A stretch of DNA of 64,000 nt from NCBI GenBank assembly GCA_902794095.1, contig CADBFZ010000005.1, forward strand, positions 62,001-126,000, read 5' to 3'. The notes under the pieces are model-generated. The model saw only the letters and a list, made by a program, of their open reading frames with translations, was not told the DNA's origin and ran no database searches. Of this stretch, positions 1-9,280 are shown in pieces (the stretch's first letter is position 1; each line of letters starts with the position of its first letter). The DNA comes from an uncultured Lachnospiraceae bacterium (GTDB lineage: Bacteria > Bacillota > Clostridia > Lachnospirales > Lachnospiraceae). A program made the position numbers and the translations under genes.

Positions 1-1
1 T

Positions 2-3000
2 AACGACCTTGTAAGAGACAGGATCAGAACTTACAGAGGACTTCTGGAGCAGGAAGACGTAACCGTAGTTACAACTTTCGCAGCTCTTATGACAAGACAG
101 ATACCTGTCATGAATGACATGGCTGTCATAAATCTCAAGGCGGGCGGAACCGTTGATTCCGCAAAGCTCTCCAAGAAACTCACTTTCCTCGGATATGAAA
201 GATGCGCCCAGGCACAGAGCCCGGGTCAGTTTGCAATCCGCGGAGATATTATCGACATTTACGATCTTACGGAGGACAACCCGTACCGTATCGAGGTATG
301 GGGCGATGACATCGAATCCATAAGAACCTTCGATCCTTATTCCCAAAGATCAATCGAACAGCTGGAAAGCATCAGCATTTATCCTGCGTCCGAGATGCTC
401 ATGGATGATGAGAGATTAAATGCAGGACTTGATCGCATTATGAAAGATGCGGAAGGAAGGTCTGCAAAGCTTAAGAAGGAATTCAGAACCGAAGAGGGAG
501 CAAGGGTATTAGCCGATGCAAAGAGGTTAAAAGAAGACCTTACCGAGATTGGAAGAAAGCTGAATCTTGAAAGCTATCTGCTATATTTTTATCCGGAAGA
601 GACTCTTTCTTTTCCTGCATGGATAAAAACTCTTTTCGGTGACGACGTAAGATACTTTGCTGATGAGCCCGTCAGATGTATCGGACAGGGCAAGGCCGTT
701 GAGATGGAATTTAGGGAGAGCGTAACTTCCAGACTTGAGAAGGGCTATGCACTTCCCGGACAGGCGGATCTTATCTTCGGAACCGGACTTATCATGGAAG
801 AGATGGAGAGTGCCGGACTTGTAGGACTTTCCGTATTTGATTCATCCAAAGAGGGATTTTCGCCTGCGTACAAATATGACATAGGCGGAAGAAACGTTCA
901 GTCATATAACGGCAATGCGGAGCTTCTTGAAAAAGATCTCATGTCATTCAGGAAGAGAGGATACAAAGTCGTTATCTTCTCCCAGTCCAGAACCAGAGCC
1001 GACCGTATGCGTCAGGAACTTGAGAAGGACGGAATTCCCTGCGCATATACCGAAGAGCCCGGGGATTCTTTTGCCGAAGGCAGCATTACCATCATGCACG
1101 GATACGTCGAGAGAGGCTTCGAATATCCGATGCTTTCTTTTGCGGTGATCGCAGAGAATGATATATTCGGCGGACGCATTCGTAAAAAGAAGAAAAAGAG
1201 ATCGTCCACCTACACCGGAAGCAGGATCGCAGCACTGGAAGATCTGCATCCGGGAGATTACGTAGTTCACGAGACATACGGTCTCGGAGTATATAAAGGA
1301 ATCGAAAAGATCTCATCAGGAGATTCCGTTAAGGATTACATCAAGCTTGAATATTCGGGTGGCGGAGTTTTATACGTTCTTGCCACAGAGCTTGATATGG
1401 TTCAGAAGTATGCTTCCGCGGATATCGATAAGAAGCCCAAGATCAACAGACTCGGAGGCAAGGAGTGGGAGAAGACCAAGACCAAAGCCAGGGAGTCAGC
1501 TGAAGGCATTGCAAGAGACCTTGTGGAACTCTATGCGAAGAGACAGGCTGCGCCCGGATTTATCTACGGACCCGATACTGTTTGGCAGAGAGAATTCGAA
1601 GAGACATTTCCCTTCGATGAGACAGAGGACCAGCTGGATGCCATAAGGGATACCAAGGCCGACATGGAAAGCGGCAAGGTAATGGACAGACTTATCTGCG
1701 GAGACGTAGGTTTCGGAAAAACAGAGATTGCGATCCGTGCTGCGTTCAAAGCGGTTCAGGAAGGAAAGCAGGTTGCGTGCCTTGTTCCCACAACCATACT
1801 TGCCCAGCAGCATTTCTCCACCTTTACTCAGAGAATGAAGGATTTCCCTGTCAGCATAGGACTGCTGTCCAGATTCAGATCCACCAAAGAGATCAAGAAG
1901 ACAGTGGACGATCTGAGAAAGGGTCTTTGCGATATTGTAATCGGAACCCACAGACTTTTATCCAACGATGTCATGTTCAAAGATCTGGGACTTCTGATAA
2001 TAGATGAGGAACAGAGATTCGGAGTAACACATAAAGAGAAGATCAAAAAGCTTCGCGAAAATGTTGATGTACTTACTCTCTCAGCAACCCCCATTCCCAG
2101 AACACTGGAGATGAGCCTTGCGGGAATCAGGGATATGAGCCTTCTGGAAGAGCCTCCCACGGACAGACAGCCCGTACAGACCTTCGTATGCGAATACAAC
2201 GAAGAGATGGTAAGGGAAGCGATCAGCAGAGAGCTTGCAAGAGGCGGACAGGTTTACTATCTCTACAATAATGTAAGAACAATTCCCGAGCATACGGATG
2301 CACTTCGAGAGATGCTTCCCAATGCAAGGATTGAGTTTGCCCACGGTCAGATGAAGGAAAAAGAACTCGAGGATGTCATGTACGATTTCGTAAACGGCGA
2401 CATCGATGTTCTTGTAAGTACCACCATTATCGAAACCGGAATGGACATCCCTAACGTAAACACCCTGATAATCTATGACGCCGATAATTTCGGTCTGTCC
2501 CAGCTTTATCAGTTGAGAGGACGTGTAGGCAGATCTTCCAGAGTTGCATTTGCATTCCTTATGTATAGGAAGAATAAGATCCTGACGGAGATTGCTGAGA
2601 AGAGACTGGGAGCCGTAAGAGAGTTTACGGACCTGGGAAGCGGATACAGGATTGCTTTAAGAGACCTGGAGATAAGAGGCGCCGGAAACCTTCTCGGAAA
2701 GACCCAGCACGGACATATGGAGGCTGTAGGATACGACCTTTACTGCAAGATGCTCGGAGAAGCCGTAGGAAGACTTAAGGGTGAAGAGGTATATGATGAC
2801 TTCTCCACCGTTATCAACCTGGACATCGACGCATATATCCCTCAGGAATATATCTTTAATGAAGAGCAGAAGCTGGACATGTATAAGAGGATCGCTTCGA
2901 TCGAGACTGAATCGGATCTGGGCGATATGAAGGACGAACTCTTAGACAGGTTCGGTAAGATCCCCCTGTCAGCGGAGAATCTCCTCAGGGTCGCATATAT

Positions 3001-3283
3001 GAGAAGGCTTGGCCACAATATCTACATGACCGAGATCAAGGGCGGAAAGGGCACGATCACGTTCTCTTTTAAGGCGGATGCCTTGGTGGATCCCAATAAG
3101 ATCCCCGAAATCCTGGCAAAGCACAAGAGGCGCCTGAGCTTTTCGGCAAACGGCAAGGTTCCCATGTTTACCTATCTCTACACCCCGGAAACCCTGGTGG
3201 AGAAGGAAGAGCAGAACCTTATGGCCCTTACGGAGACCCTTCTTGCGGACATGCAGATCATGAAAGTCGAGCAAAATGCTTGA
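2..3283 (+). CDS. mfd: Mfd transcription-repair coupling factor (5' partial)
   Basis: Mfd is the ATP-dependent translocase that removes stalled RNA polymerase from DNA lesions and recruits UvrA. The reading frame is open from base 2, before the first ATG at 89, and the residues there (VTVVTTFAALM) fit the family, so the start lies outside the window. The 1,093 residues present show the end of the UvrB-like module, the CarD-like RNA-polymerase interaction domain (HETYGLGVYKGIEKI, near 1270-1315), Walker A (GDVGFGKTE, near 1700), the DEEQ box (IIDEEQRFG, near 2000), the RecG-like translocation motifs and the C-terminal D7 domain. Complete Mfd is about 1,150 residues, so only roughly 60-80 residues are missing. 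No clear terminator follows; the next gene has its own promoter. Confidence 0.96.
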   Translation, partial: NDLVRDRIRTYRGLLEQEDVTVVTTFAALMTRQIPVMNDMAVINLKAGGTVDSAKLSKKLTFLGYERCAQAQSPGQFAIRGDIIDIYDLTEDNPYRIEVWGDDIESIRTFDPYSQRSIEQLESISIYPASEMLMDDERLNAGLDRIMKDAEGRSAKLKKEFRTEEGARVLADAKRLKEDLTEIGRKLNLESYLLYFYPEETLSFPAWIKTLFGDDVRYFADEPVRCIGQGKAVEMEFRESVTSRLEKGYALPGQADLIFGTGLIMEEMESAGLVGLSVFDSSKEGFSPAYKYDIGGRNVQSYNGNAELLEKDLMSFRKRGYKVVIFSQSRTRADRMRQELEKDGIPCAYTEEPGDSFAEGSITIMHGYVERGFEYPMLSFAVIAENDIFGGRIRKKKKKRSSTYTGSRIAALEDLHPGDYVVHETYGLGVYKGIEKISSGDSVKDYIKLEYSGGGVLYVLATELDMVQKYASADIDKKPKINRLGGKEWEKTKTKARESAEGIARDLVELYAKRQAAPGFIYGPDTVWQREFEETFPFDETEDQLDAIRDTKADMESGKVMDRLICGDVGFGKTEIAIRAAFKAVQEGKQVACLVPTTILAQQHFSTFTQRMKDFPVSIGLLSRFRSTKEIKKTVDDLRKGLCDIVIGTHRLLSNDVMFKDLGLLIIDEEQRFGVTHKEKIKKLRENVDVLTLSATPIPRTLEMSLAGIRDMSLLEEPPTDRQPVQTFVCEYNEEMVREAISRELARGGQVYYLYNNVRTIPEHTDALREMLPNARIEFAHGQMKEKELEDVMYDFVNGDIDVLVSTTIIETGMDIPNVNTLIIYDADNFGLSQLYQLRGRVGRSSRVAFAFLMYRKNKILTEIAEKRLGAVREFTDLGSGYRIALRDLEIRGAGNLLGKTQHGHMEAVGYDLYCKMLGEAVGRLKGEEVYDDFSTVINLDIDAYIPQEYIFNEEQKLDMYKRIASIETESDLGDMKDELLDRFGKIPLSAENLLRVAYMRRLGHNIYMTEIKGGKGTITFSFKADALVDPNKIPEILAKHKRRLSFSANGKVPMFTYLYTPETLVEKEEQNLMALTETLLADMQIMKVEQNA

Positions 3284-3329
3284 TTTTACCGTGTTTGGCA
3301 AGTAATACCGATTTGTCATATATGTATGA

Positions 3330-3358
3330 TTGAAACTGTTATTTTATTTTGTTATAAT
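3330..3358 (+). promoter_or_regulatory. Sigma-A promoter for the secreted repeat protein
   Basis: TTGAAA at 3330-3335 and TATAAT at 3353-3358 are separated by 17 bases. The predicted transcription start is near 3365, giving a leader of about 40 nt before the ATG at 3407. Confidence 0.8.
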
Positions 3359-3406
3359 TTCGTTTACATAAAATATAAATCTTTTGATGAAGAGAAAGGG
3401 GGTTCT

Positions 3407-4549
3407 ATGAAATCAATTAGAACTATTCTTATGACCGTAGCCTCCGTCCTGTTCCTTGCAATCGCATTTGCAGGTCCCGACGCACAGGCTGCACCTGTCA
3501 AGATGGCCGATGGAACTATGTTTGACGCTCAGTATTATGCTTCAGCATATCCCGATGTAGTTGCAGTATTCGGTACCAATGCAGATCTGCTCTACATGCA
3601 TTACCAGCTTTGCGGAAAGGCAGAGGGAAGATTACCTGTTGCTCCTTCTGCAGCAGCACCTGCACTTACCACAGGAGCAGCTACCGGAGACTTCGATGCA
3701 ACTTACTATGCAACCAAGTATCCCGATGTAGCATCCATTCTCGGATACGATCCCGCGCTCTTAAAGCTTCACTACGATCTCTACGGAAAGGCTGAGGGAA
3801 GATTCCCCAACGCCGCAGCAGAGAACGCAGCAACTGCAGCAGCAGTTACTACACCCGTAGCAGGCGGAGCAGCTCCTGCAGCAGGAGTTACCATTTCCTC
3901 ACTCGGCTCAAGATACGCAGCAGTTTCTGCTGACGTTATGCTCGACGGAACCGGTACCGGATATCACGCTAAGATTTCCCTCCAGAACGGAATCGGAAGT
4001 GCTATCAGCTTCGGTATCCAGTATGACCTCTTCGGACAGAAGCCTTACAACGGAAAGACCGTATTCCTCTCTGAGAACGTTGTAAATAACCTTCCCGGCG
4101 GACAGGTTTACACCAGACACGGTTATGCTCAGCTTGGTGTTCCCACCAACATCATGATTGCTCTTGATACTCAGACCGGAATGGTTTATCTGTATGTAAA
4201 CGGAACTCTTGTAGGACAGGTTGCAAACACCAACCTCCTTCAGGGTAACCTCAGCGCAGTAGTTGAAGGTGCTGCAAGAATCGACGGTGATACCGTATTT
4301 GCTAACTTCACCAATGTAAGATTCAAGAAGGCAGGAACCAGCAACACTAACGGCGACAGAGTATACTTCTGGCAGACCCAGAACACCAATGCAGGTATCG
4401 CTACCGCATATTCAGGCTCCGCTCCCGGAGGATGGTGCACCTCCAGTAACATCACTGTAAGAGGAACCATCGTAGGTCTCGGACCTTTCGACTGGGACAG
4501 CGCGTACGCCAACGTTTCGGGTATGGGTATATATGCCCTCTGGCTGTAA
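3407..4549 (+). CDS. Secreted protein with two tandem YYA-x-YPDV repeats
   Basis: The 380-residue product starts at the ATG at 3407, behind an AAAGGGGG ribosome-binding site; an upstream in-frame ATG at 3326 lies before the promoter's start point and is rejected. It has a Sec signal peptide (about residues 1-29, ending AQA). Two similar units follow, at about residues 38-70 and 85-118, each reading FDA-x-YYA-x-x-YPDV, then L-x-x-HY and GKAEGR. Such units occur in secreted clostridial proteins. An Ala/Pro/Thr-rich linker (about 120-150) leads to a C-terminal domain of about 230 residues, rich in beta-type sequence, that I do not recognise. It is monocistronic, with its own promoter and terminator. 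A surface or extracellular role is inferred; no catalytic motif was seen. Confidence 0.8.
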   Translation: MKSIRTILMTVASVLFLAIAFAGPDAQAAPVKMADGTMFDAQYYASAYPDVVAVFGTNADLLYMHYQLCGKAEGRLPVAPSAAAPALTTGAATGDFDATYYATKYPDVASILGYDPALLKLHYDLYGKAEGRFPNAAAENAATAAAVTTPVAGGAAPAAGVTISSLGSRYAAVSADVMLDGTGTGYHAKISLQNGIGSAISFGIQYDLFGQKPYNGKTVFLSENVVNNLPGGQVYTRHGYAQLGVPTNIMIALDTQTGMVYLYVNGTLVGQVANTNLLQGNLSAVVEGAARIDGDTVFANFTNVRFKKAGTSNTNGDRVYFWQTQNTNAGIATAYSGSAPGGWCTSSNITVRGTIVGLGPFDWDSAYANVSGMGIYALWL

Positions 4550-4580
4550 TCCAAGACTGAAACCTAACTGATAATTAAAG

Positions 4581-4622
4581 ACTCTGTACTGATTGCTAAG
4601 GCAGTTGGTACAGAGTTTTTTT
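4581..4622 (+). terminator. Rho-independent terminator
   Basis: A 9-bp stem (ACTCTGTAC at 4581-4589 with GTACAGAGT at 4608-4616) is followed by a run of T to 4622. It ends the transcript of the secreted repeat protein. Confidence 0.85.
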
Positions 4623-4672
4623 GTTGGCTGATTTGCACAAAAGATGGAAACTATTTTTAGCAATAGGTTTTC

Positions 4673-4701
4673 TTGTTATCCCGAAGCCCTTATTTTATAA
4701 T
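4673..4701 (+). promoter_or_regulatory. Sigma-A promoter of the galactoside operon
   Basis: TTGTTA at 4673-4678 and TATAAT at 4696-4701 have 17-base spacing. The inverted repeat at 4702-4729 begins immediately after the -10 box, where a bound repressor would block initiation. Confidence 0.78.
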
Positions 4702-4729
4702 GGAAACGTGAAAACTAAAAATCGTTTCC
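4702..4729 (+). promoter_or_regulatory. Putative TetR operator (inverted repeat)
   Basis: GGAAACG at 4702-4708 and CGTTTCC at 4723-4729 are perfect inverted repeats separated by 14 bases. They lie directly downstream of the -10 box and upstream of the TetR-family gene. Autoregulation of the regulator and the following sugar genes is inferred from position. Confidence 0.65.
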
Positions 4730-4780
4730 TCAAGTTTCTAATTAATTCGTTCTTCTTTCTGTTCAGAAAGGCAGGTTAAT

Positions 4781-5353
4781 ATGCAGGATCTCGCAAAACT
4801 CAGAAAAACAATATTGGAAGGCTGTATTGAAGTTTACGGTGAAAAGGGAATCAAGTTCACCATGGACGATCTCGCCAAGCACCTCGGCATGAGTAAGAAG
4901 ACTATCTACACGGTCTACCGTGAAAAGAAAACACTCTTCATGGCCATGGTCGATTACGTATTCGATTCCATCAAGGAAAGCGAAAGATCTGTTGTGGACG
5001 ATCCTAATCTTTCTACCGTAGAGAAGATCAGAAAGATCCTCGGCGTTCTTCCTGACAGCTATAAGAATGTGGATCTTAATCAGCTCTACATTCTCCGTGA
5101 GAAATATCCCGACATCTACGTAAAGGTAGAGGAAAGACTCGAGACCGGATGGGATCTTACCATTTCCCTTATCGAGCAGGGAGTCAGGGAAGGTGTTATC
5201 AGACCCGTTAACATCCCTCTCGTAAAGATGATGTTTGAAGCATCTCTCGAGCAGTTCTTCTCCCGCGATATTTTGGTCAGAAATGAGATCAGTTACGTTG
5301 AAGCTCTTAACGAAGTCGTAGACATTATTGTAGACGGTATCAGAGTCAGATAA
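4781..5353 (+). CDS. TetR/AcrR family transcriptional regulator
   Basis: This 190-residue regulator has an N-terminal TetR helix-turn-helix (about residues 10-55; TMDDLAKHLGMSKKTIYTVY is the recognition region) and a helical C-terminal ligand-binding domain. It is the first gene of an operon that continues 12 bases later with a GH2 beta-galactosidase, a symporter and an alpha-galactosidase. It likely represses the promoter at 4673-4701 through the inverted repeat beside it. The inducer is unknown; a galactoside or its metabolite is an inference from context. Sugar operons in this group more often use LacI or AraC regulators, so the pairing is a little unusual. Confidence 0.9.
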   Translation: MQDLAKLRKTILEGCIEVYGEKGIKFTMDDLAKHLGMSKKTIYTVYREKKTLFMAMVDYVFDSIKESERSVVDDPNLSTVEKIRKILGVLPDSYKNVDLNQLYILREKYPDIYVKVEERLETGWDLTISLIEQGVREGVIRPVNIPLVKMMFEASLEQFFSRDILVRNEISYVEALNEVVDIIVDGIRVR

Positions 5354-5365
5354 CGGAGGAACGAG

Positions 5366-7792
5366 ATGAAGGAAAGATTTTATTTAAGCGAGAATTGGAA
5401 ATTTACTTCAAGCTATGAAGACCGAATGCTCTTTCCGGAATATGACGATTCTGCATTTGAGACGGTAAGGATTCCTCACACCGTCAAAGAAACTGCATTT
5501 AACTATTTCGATGAATCGGAATATCAGCTCCTTACACTTTACAGAAAACACATCGATGTTCCTGCAGAGTGGGAAGGAAAATGTATCAAGCTTACTTTCG
5601 ACGGTGCCGCACATTATGCCGATGTCTACGTAAACGGTGACAGAGCCGGAAGACATTATTGCGGATACACCGCATTTACCATAGATGTATCTTCCCTTCT
5701 TAAGTACGGATGCGAAAATCTCATATCCGTCAAACTCGACAGCAGGGAAGATCTTGACCAGCCTCCTTTCGGCCATGTAATCGACTACATGACATACGGA
5801 GGACTTTACAGAAACGTTTATCTCGATGTATACGATGCGGCTCATATGGAGAGACTTTTCGTATATTCCGATATAAGTGACACTGGTGTCAAACTCGTTA
5901 CGACCGCATACGCAGAAGGCGAGACTGAAGCCGGAACTTTGGTTAAAGAGTTCATCAAAAAGCATGAATCCGATGAAACTGAAAGAGAAATAGCATCATG
6001 GGAACTTCCCGATGGAACATCGGCGATTTCTTTGGACTGCGATCCCGGAGAAGTGGAGAAGTGGTATCCCGAGGCACCTGTTCTCTATGATGTGATCGTT
6101 AAGCTCATCGACAAATCGGGAAAGGTTTTGGATGAGCAGGTTGTTACAACCGGTATCAGAAGCGCTGTTTGGAAGACCGACGGATTCTATTTAAACGGCG
6201 AGAAGTATCTGATTAGGGGACTTAACCGTCATCAGAGCTACCCTTACGTCGGATATGCAATGCCCGACTCCGTTCAGAGAGAGGATGCAAGGATCCTCAA
6301 GGAAGAACTGGGCGTCAACGCAGTCAGAACTTCACATTACCCTCAGTCACAGGCATTTATTTCCGAGTGTGATAAGATCGGACTTCTTGTTTTTACCGAG
6401 ATTCCCGGATGGCAGCATATCGGCGGTGAAGAGTGGAAGAAGCAGGCGGTAGAAAATGTTAAGGAGATGGTCCTTCAATACAGAAACCATCCTTCCATAA
6501 TCCTCTGGGGTGTCAGGATCAATGAGTCGGCAGATGATCATGATTTCTATGTGGAGACCAATTCCTGCGCAAGAAGCCTTGATCCTTCCAGACAGACAGG
6601 AGGAGTAAGGTTCCTTAAGAAGAGTGAACTTCTGGAGGATGTATATACCTTTAACGATTTCTCACATACGGGCGGTAAGACTGACGGATGTAATCCCAAG
6701 AAGGCGGTTACCTCGGATGTTACCAAGCCTTATATCGTAACCGAATACGGCGGACATATATATCCCACCAAGAGTTTCGATGATGAGGAGCATAGAAAAG
6801 AGCACTCTTTAAGACATGCCAAAGTTCTCGACGGTGTGGCTTCCGAGGGAGATATCGCAGGATCCTTCGGATGGTGCTTCTTTGATTACAACACTCATAA
6901 GGATTTCGGAAGCGGAGACCGTATATGCTATCACGGCGTTACCGATATGTTCAGAAATCCTAAGCTTGCCGCATATGTCTATGCAGCGCTCGGATCACAT
7001 GAACCCGTTCTCAAGCTTTCGTCATCAATGGACATCGGAGAACATCCTGAGAGCAGGATAGGTGAAGCGTGGATATACACCAATGCAGACAGCGTGAAGA
7101 TGTATAAGAACGACATCCTTATCAAGGAATACTTCCCTTCGGATTCGCCTTATAAATTTCTGTCGCACGGTCCCATCCTCGTAGATGACTATGTGGGAGA
7201 TGCCATCAGAAAGGGAGAAGATTTTACACCCGCACAGGCTGAGGATGTTAAATTCCTTCTGAATCAGTATGCTCTCTACGGAATGGATGATCTCGGAACC
7301 AAGGCTAAGGCAATAGCTGCCAAGTGCCTGACCGTATACAGAATGACCATGGATCAGGCTAATGCACTCTACGGAAAATATGTCGGTAACTGGGGCGGTG
7401 ATGCGATAACTTACAGATTCGACGCTCTAAAAGACGGAGAAGTCGTAAAGAGCATTACCAAGGAAGTTGCCAGAGAGATCAGGATCACGGCTGAATGCTA
7501 CAAGACCGAACTGGTCGAAGAAGAAACATATGACGTAGCTGCCGTAAGGATTAAAGCCGAAGATCAGAACGGAAATCATATTCCGTATTTCAATGAACCT
7601 GTTTTACTGCGGGCTGACGGTCCCGTGAAGATAATCGGACCTTCCGCTGTTTCGCTCAAGGGCGGAATGGGAGGAACCTATATCAAAACCGTCGGGGAAG
7701 AAGGGGAAGCAGTGCTTCATATAGTCAATATGCAGGCCGGGGAGATCAAAATTACATTTAATATCAAGGTGGACAGAGCACCGCAGATTTGA
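5366..7792 (+). CDS. Glycoside hydrolase family 2 beta-galactosidase
   Basis: The 808-residue enzyme hydrolyses terminal beta-galactosides, or possibly related beta-glycosides. It has the GH2 order: N-terminal jelly-roll domain, immunoglobulin-like domain, then a TIM barrel from about residue 280 (GLNRHQSYPYVG). The acid/base Glu is in INESADD (E387) and the nucleophile Glu in IVTEYGGH (E460). The C-terminal part (about 560-808) adds beta-rich domains. No signal peptide is present, so it acts in the cytoplasm on sugar brought in by the adjacent symporter. A GGAGG site precedes the ATG. A beta-glucuronidase or beta-mannosidase activity cannot be excluded from sequence alone, but the neighbouring alpha-galactosidase favours galactosides. 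Confidence 0.88.
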   Translation: MKERFYLSENWKFTSSYEDRMLFPEYDDSAFETVRIPHTVKETAFNYFDESEYQLLTLYRKHIDVPAEWEGKCIKLTFDGAAHYADVYVNGDRAGRHYCGYTAFTIDVSSLLKYGCENLISVKLDSREDLDQPPFGHVIDYMTYGGLYRNVYLDVYDAAHMERLFVYSDISDTGVKLVTTAYAEGETEAGTLVKEFIKKHESDETEREIASWELPDGTSAISLDCDPGEVEKWYPEAPVLYDVIVKLIDKSGKVLDEQVVTTGIRSAVWKTDGFYLNGEKYLIRGLNRHQSYPYVGYAMPDSVQREDARILKEELGVNAVRTSHYPQSQAFISECDKIGLLVFTEIPGWQHIGGEEWKKQAVENVKEMVLQYRNHPSIILWGVRINESADDHDFYVETNSCARSLDPSRQTGGVRFLKKSELLEDVYTFNDFSHTGGKTDGCNPKKAVTSDVTKPYIVTEYGGHIYPTKSFDDEEHRKEHSLRHAKVLDGVASEGDIAGSFGWCFFDYNTHKDFGSGDRICYHGVTDMFRNPKLAAYVYAALGSHEPVLKLSSSMDIGEHPESRIGEAWIYTNADSVKMYKNDILIKEYFPSDSPYKFLSHGPILVDDYVGDAIRKGEDFTPAQAEDVKFLLNQYALYGMDDLGTKAKAIAAKCLTVYRMTMDQANALYGKYVGNWGGDAITYRFDALKDGEVVKSITKEVAREIRITAECYKTELVEEETYDVAAVRIKAEDQNGNHIPYFNEPVLLRADGPVKIIGPSAVSLKGGMGGTYIKTVGEEGEAVLHIVNMQAGEIKITFNIKVDRAPQI

Positions 7793-7808
7793 TCAAAGGA
7801 GGCACATT

Positions 7809-9263
7809 ATGGACAACAAGAAACTTTCAGGTCGTGAGAAGGCGGCATACGGCTTAGGTGCCGTCGGAAAAGACATGGTATATATGCTCTCTGCAAGTTA
7901 TGTTCTGTATTATTTCCAGGACTTGCTCGGAGTAAATTCTGTAGCGATGGGACTTATCCTTCTCATTGCGAGAGTATTTGATGCATTCAACGATCCCATC
8001 ATGGGCGTTGTAGTAGCTAAGACTCATACAAGGTGGGGAAGATTCCGCCCCTGGCTTCTTATCGGAACACTTACCAATGCAGTTGTTCTCTTTGCGATGT
8101 TTGCATGCCCTCCCGGCCTTGATGCCAAGGGACTTGTTGCATACGCTGCGGTAACTTATATCCTCTGGGGTGTTACATATACCATGATGGATATTCCTTA
8201 CTGGTCAATGATCCCTGCTTTCACCAAGGGTGGAAAAGAAAGAGAAGGACTTACGACTCTTGCAAGAAGCTGTGCCGGTGTGGGAAGTGCCCTTGTTACC
8301 ATCTTTACCGTTAAGCTCGTAAAGACTCTCGGTGATATGTTTGCCGGAAGCGGAGCATCGGATGTGGCAAGAGAGATTCTCGGTTTTAAGTATTTCACGC
8401 TTATCATCGCGATTCTTTTCGTTGTCTTTATCATCATCACCTGCGTAGCGGTTAAAGAGCAGAGCCTTGTTGATATGAAGACCGCATCGGTTGGTGACAT
8501 GTTCAAAGCACTCGTTACAAACGATCAGGCAATGACCGTTGTTGTCGCAATTGTTCTTATCAACACTTCAATCTATCTTACTTCAAACCTCGTAATCTAT
8601 TTCTTTAAATATGATTTCGGCGGAGTAACCTGGGGCGACAGCTACACACTCTTTAATATGTTCGGCGGCGGAGTTCAGATCATCTCCATGATGGCATTCT
8701 ATCCTCTGCTCAGAAAGTTCTTAAGTAACGTTAAGATCTTCTATGTATGTATCATCAGTGCGGTAACCGGTTATGTAACACTCTTTGCAATCGCATTTAC
8801 GAATATGACTTCCGTATATATCCTCTTTATACCCGGATTCTTCATCTTCGCAGCAAACGGAGTGCTTCAGGTTATCACAACAGTATTCCTCGCAAATACC
8901 GTTGACTACGGCGAACTGAAGAATAACAGACGTGACGAGAGTGTCATTTTCTCAATGCAGACATTTGTAGTTAAACTTGCAAGCGGTATTGCGGCATTTG
9001 CGGCATCCCTTTGCCTCCAGATCAATCACCTTCAGAAGGATGTGGAGGATACCGCTGAGAAGATCGACTATTCACTTTCTGTTGCATCTTCATCAAAGTT
9101 TGGTCTCAGAATGACCATGGCGGTTATTCCCGTAGTCGGACTTATTATTGCTCTCATTATTTTCTACAAAAAGTACATTCTTACCGATGCCAAGATTTCA
9201 GAGATTTCCAAGGAACTTGAGGCTAAGAAGACCAAGGATCCCTGGGATGCTCAGATCGGATAA
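7809..9263 (+). CDS. GPH-family glycoside:cation symporter (MelB/XynP-like)
   Basis: This 484-residue polytopic membrane protein is of the glycoside-pentoside-hexuronide family, which imports glycosides with Na+ or H+. The N-terminal signature is visible: AAYGLGAVGKDMVY, then FDAFNDPIMGVVVAKT and TRWGRFRPWLL. About 12 membrane segments are evident, with a short charged cytoplasmic tail. It lies 16 bases after the beta-galactosidase behind an AAAGGAGG site, and its TAATG stop region touches the start region of the next gene. As the only transporter in the operon, it probably imports the alpha- and beta-galactosides handled by the two hydrolases; the exact substrate is not determinable here. 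Confidence 0.92.
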   Translation: MDNKKLSGREKAAYGLGAVGKDMVYMLSASYVLYYFQDLLGVNSVAMGLILLIARVFDAFNDPIMGVVVAKTHTRWGRFRPWLLIGTLTNAVVLFAMFACPPGLDAKGLVAYAAVTYILWGVTYTMMDIPYWSMIPAFTKGGKEREGLTTLARSCAGVGSALVTIFTVKLVKTLGDMFAGSGASDVAREILGFKYFTLIIAILFVVFIIITCVAVKEQSLVDMKTASVGDMFKALVTNDQAMTVVVAIVLINTSIYLTSNLVIYFFKYDFGGVTWGDSYTLFNMFGGGVQIISMMAFYPLLRKFLSNVKIFYVCIISAVTGYVTLFAIAFTNMTSVYILFIPGFFIFAANGVLQVITTVFLANTVDYGELKNNRRDESVIFSMQTFVVKLASGIAAFAASLCLQINHLQKDVEDTAEKIDYSLSVASSSKFGLRMTMAVIPVVGLIIALIIFYKKYILTDAKISEISKELEAKKTKDPWDAQIG

Positions 9264-9280
9264 TGGTTAAGGAGGATGAT

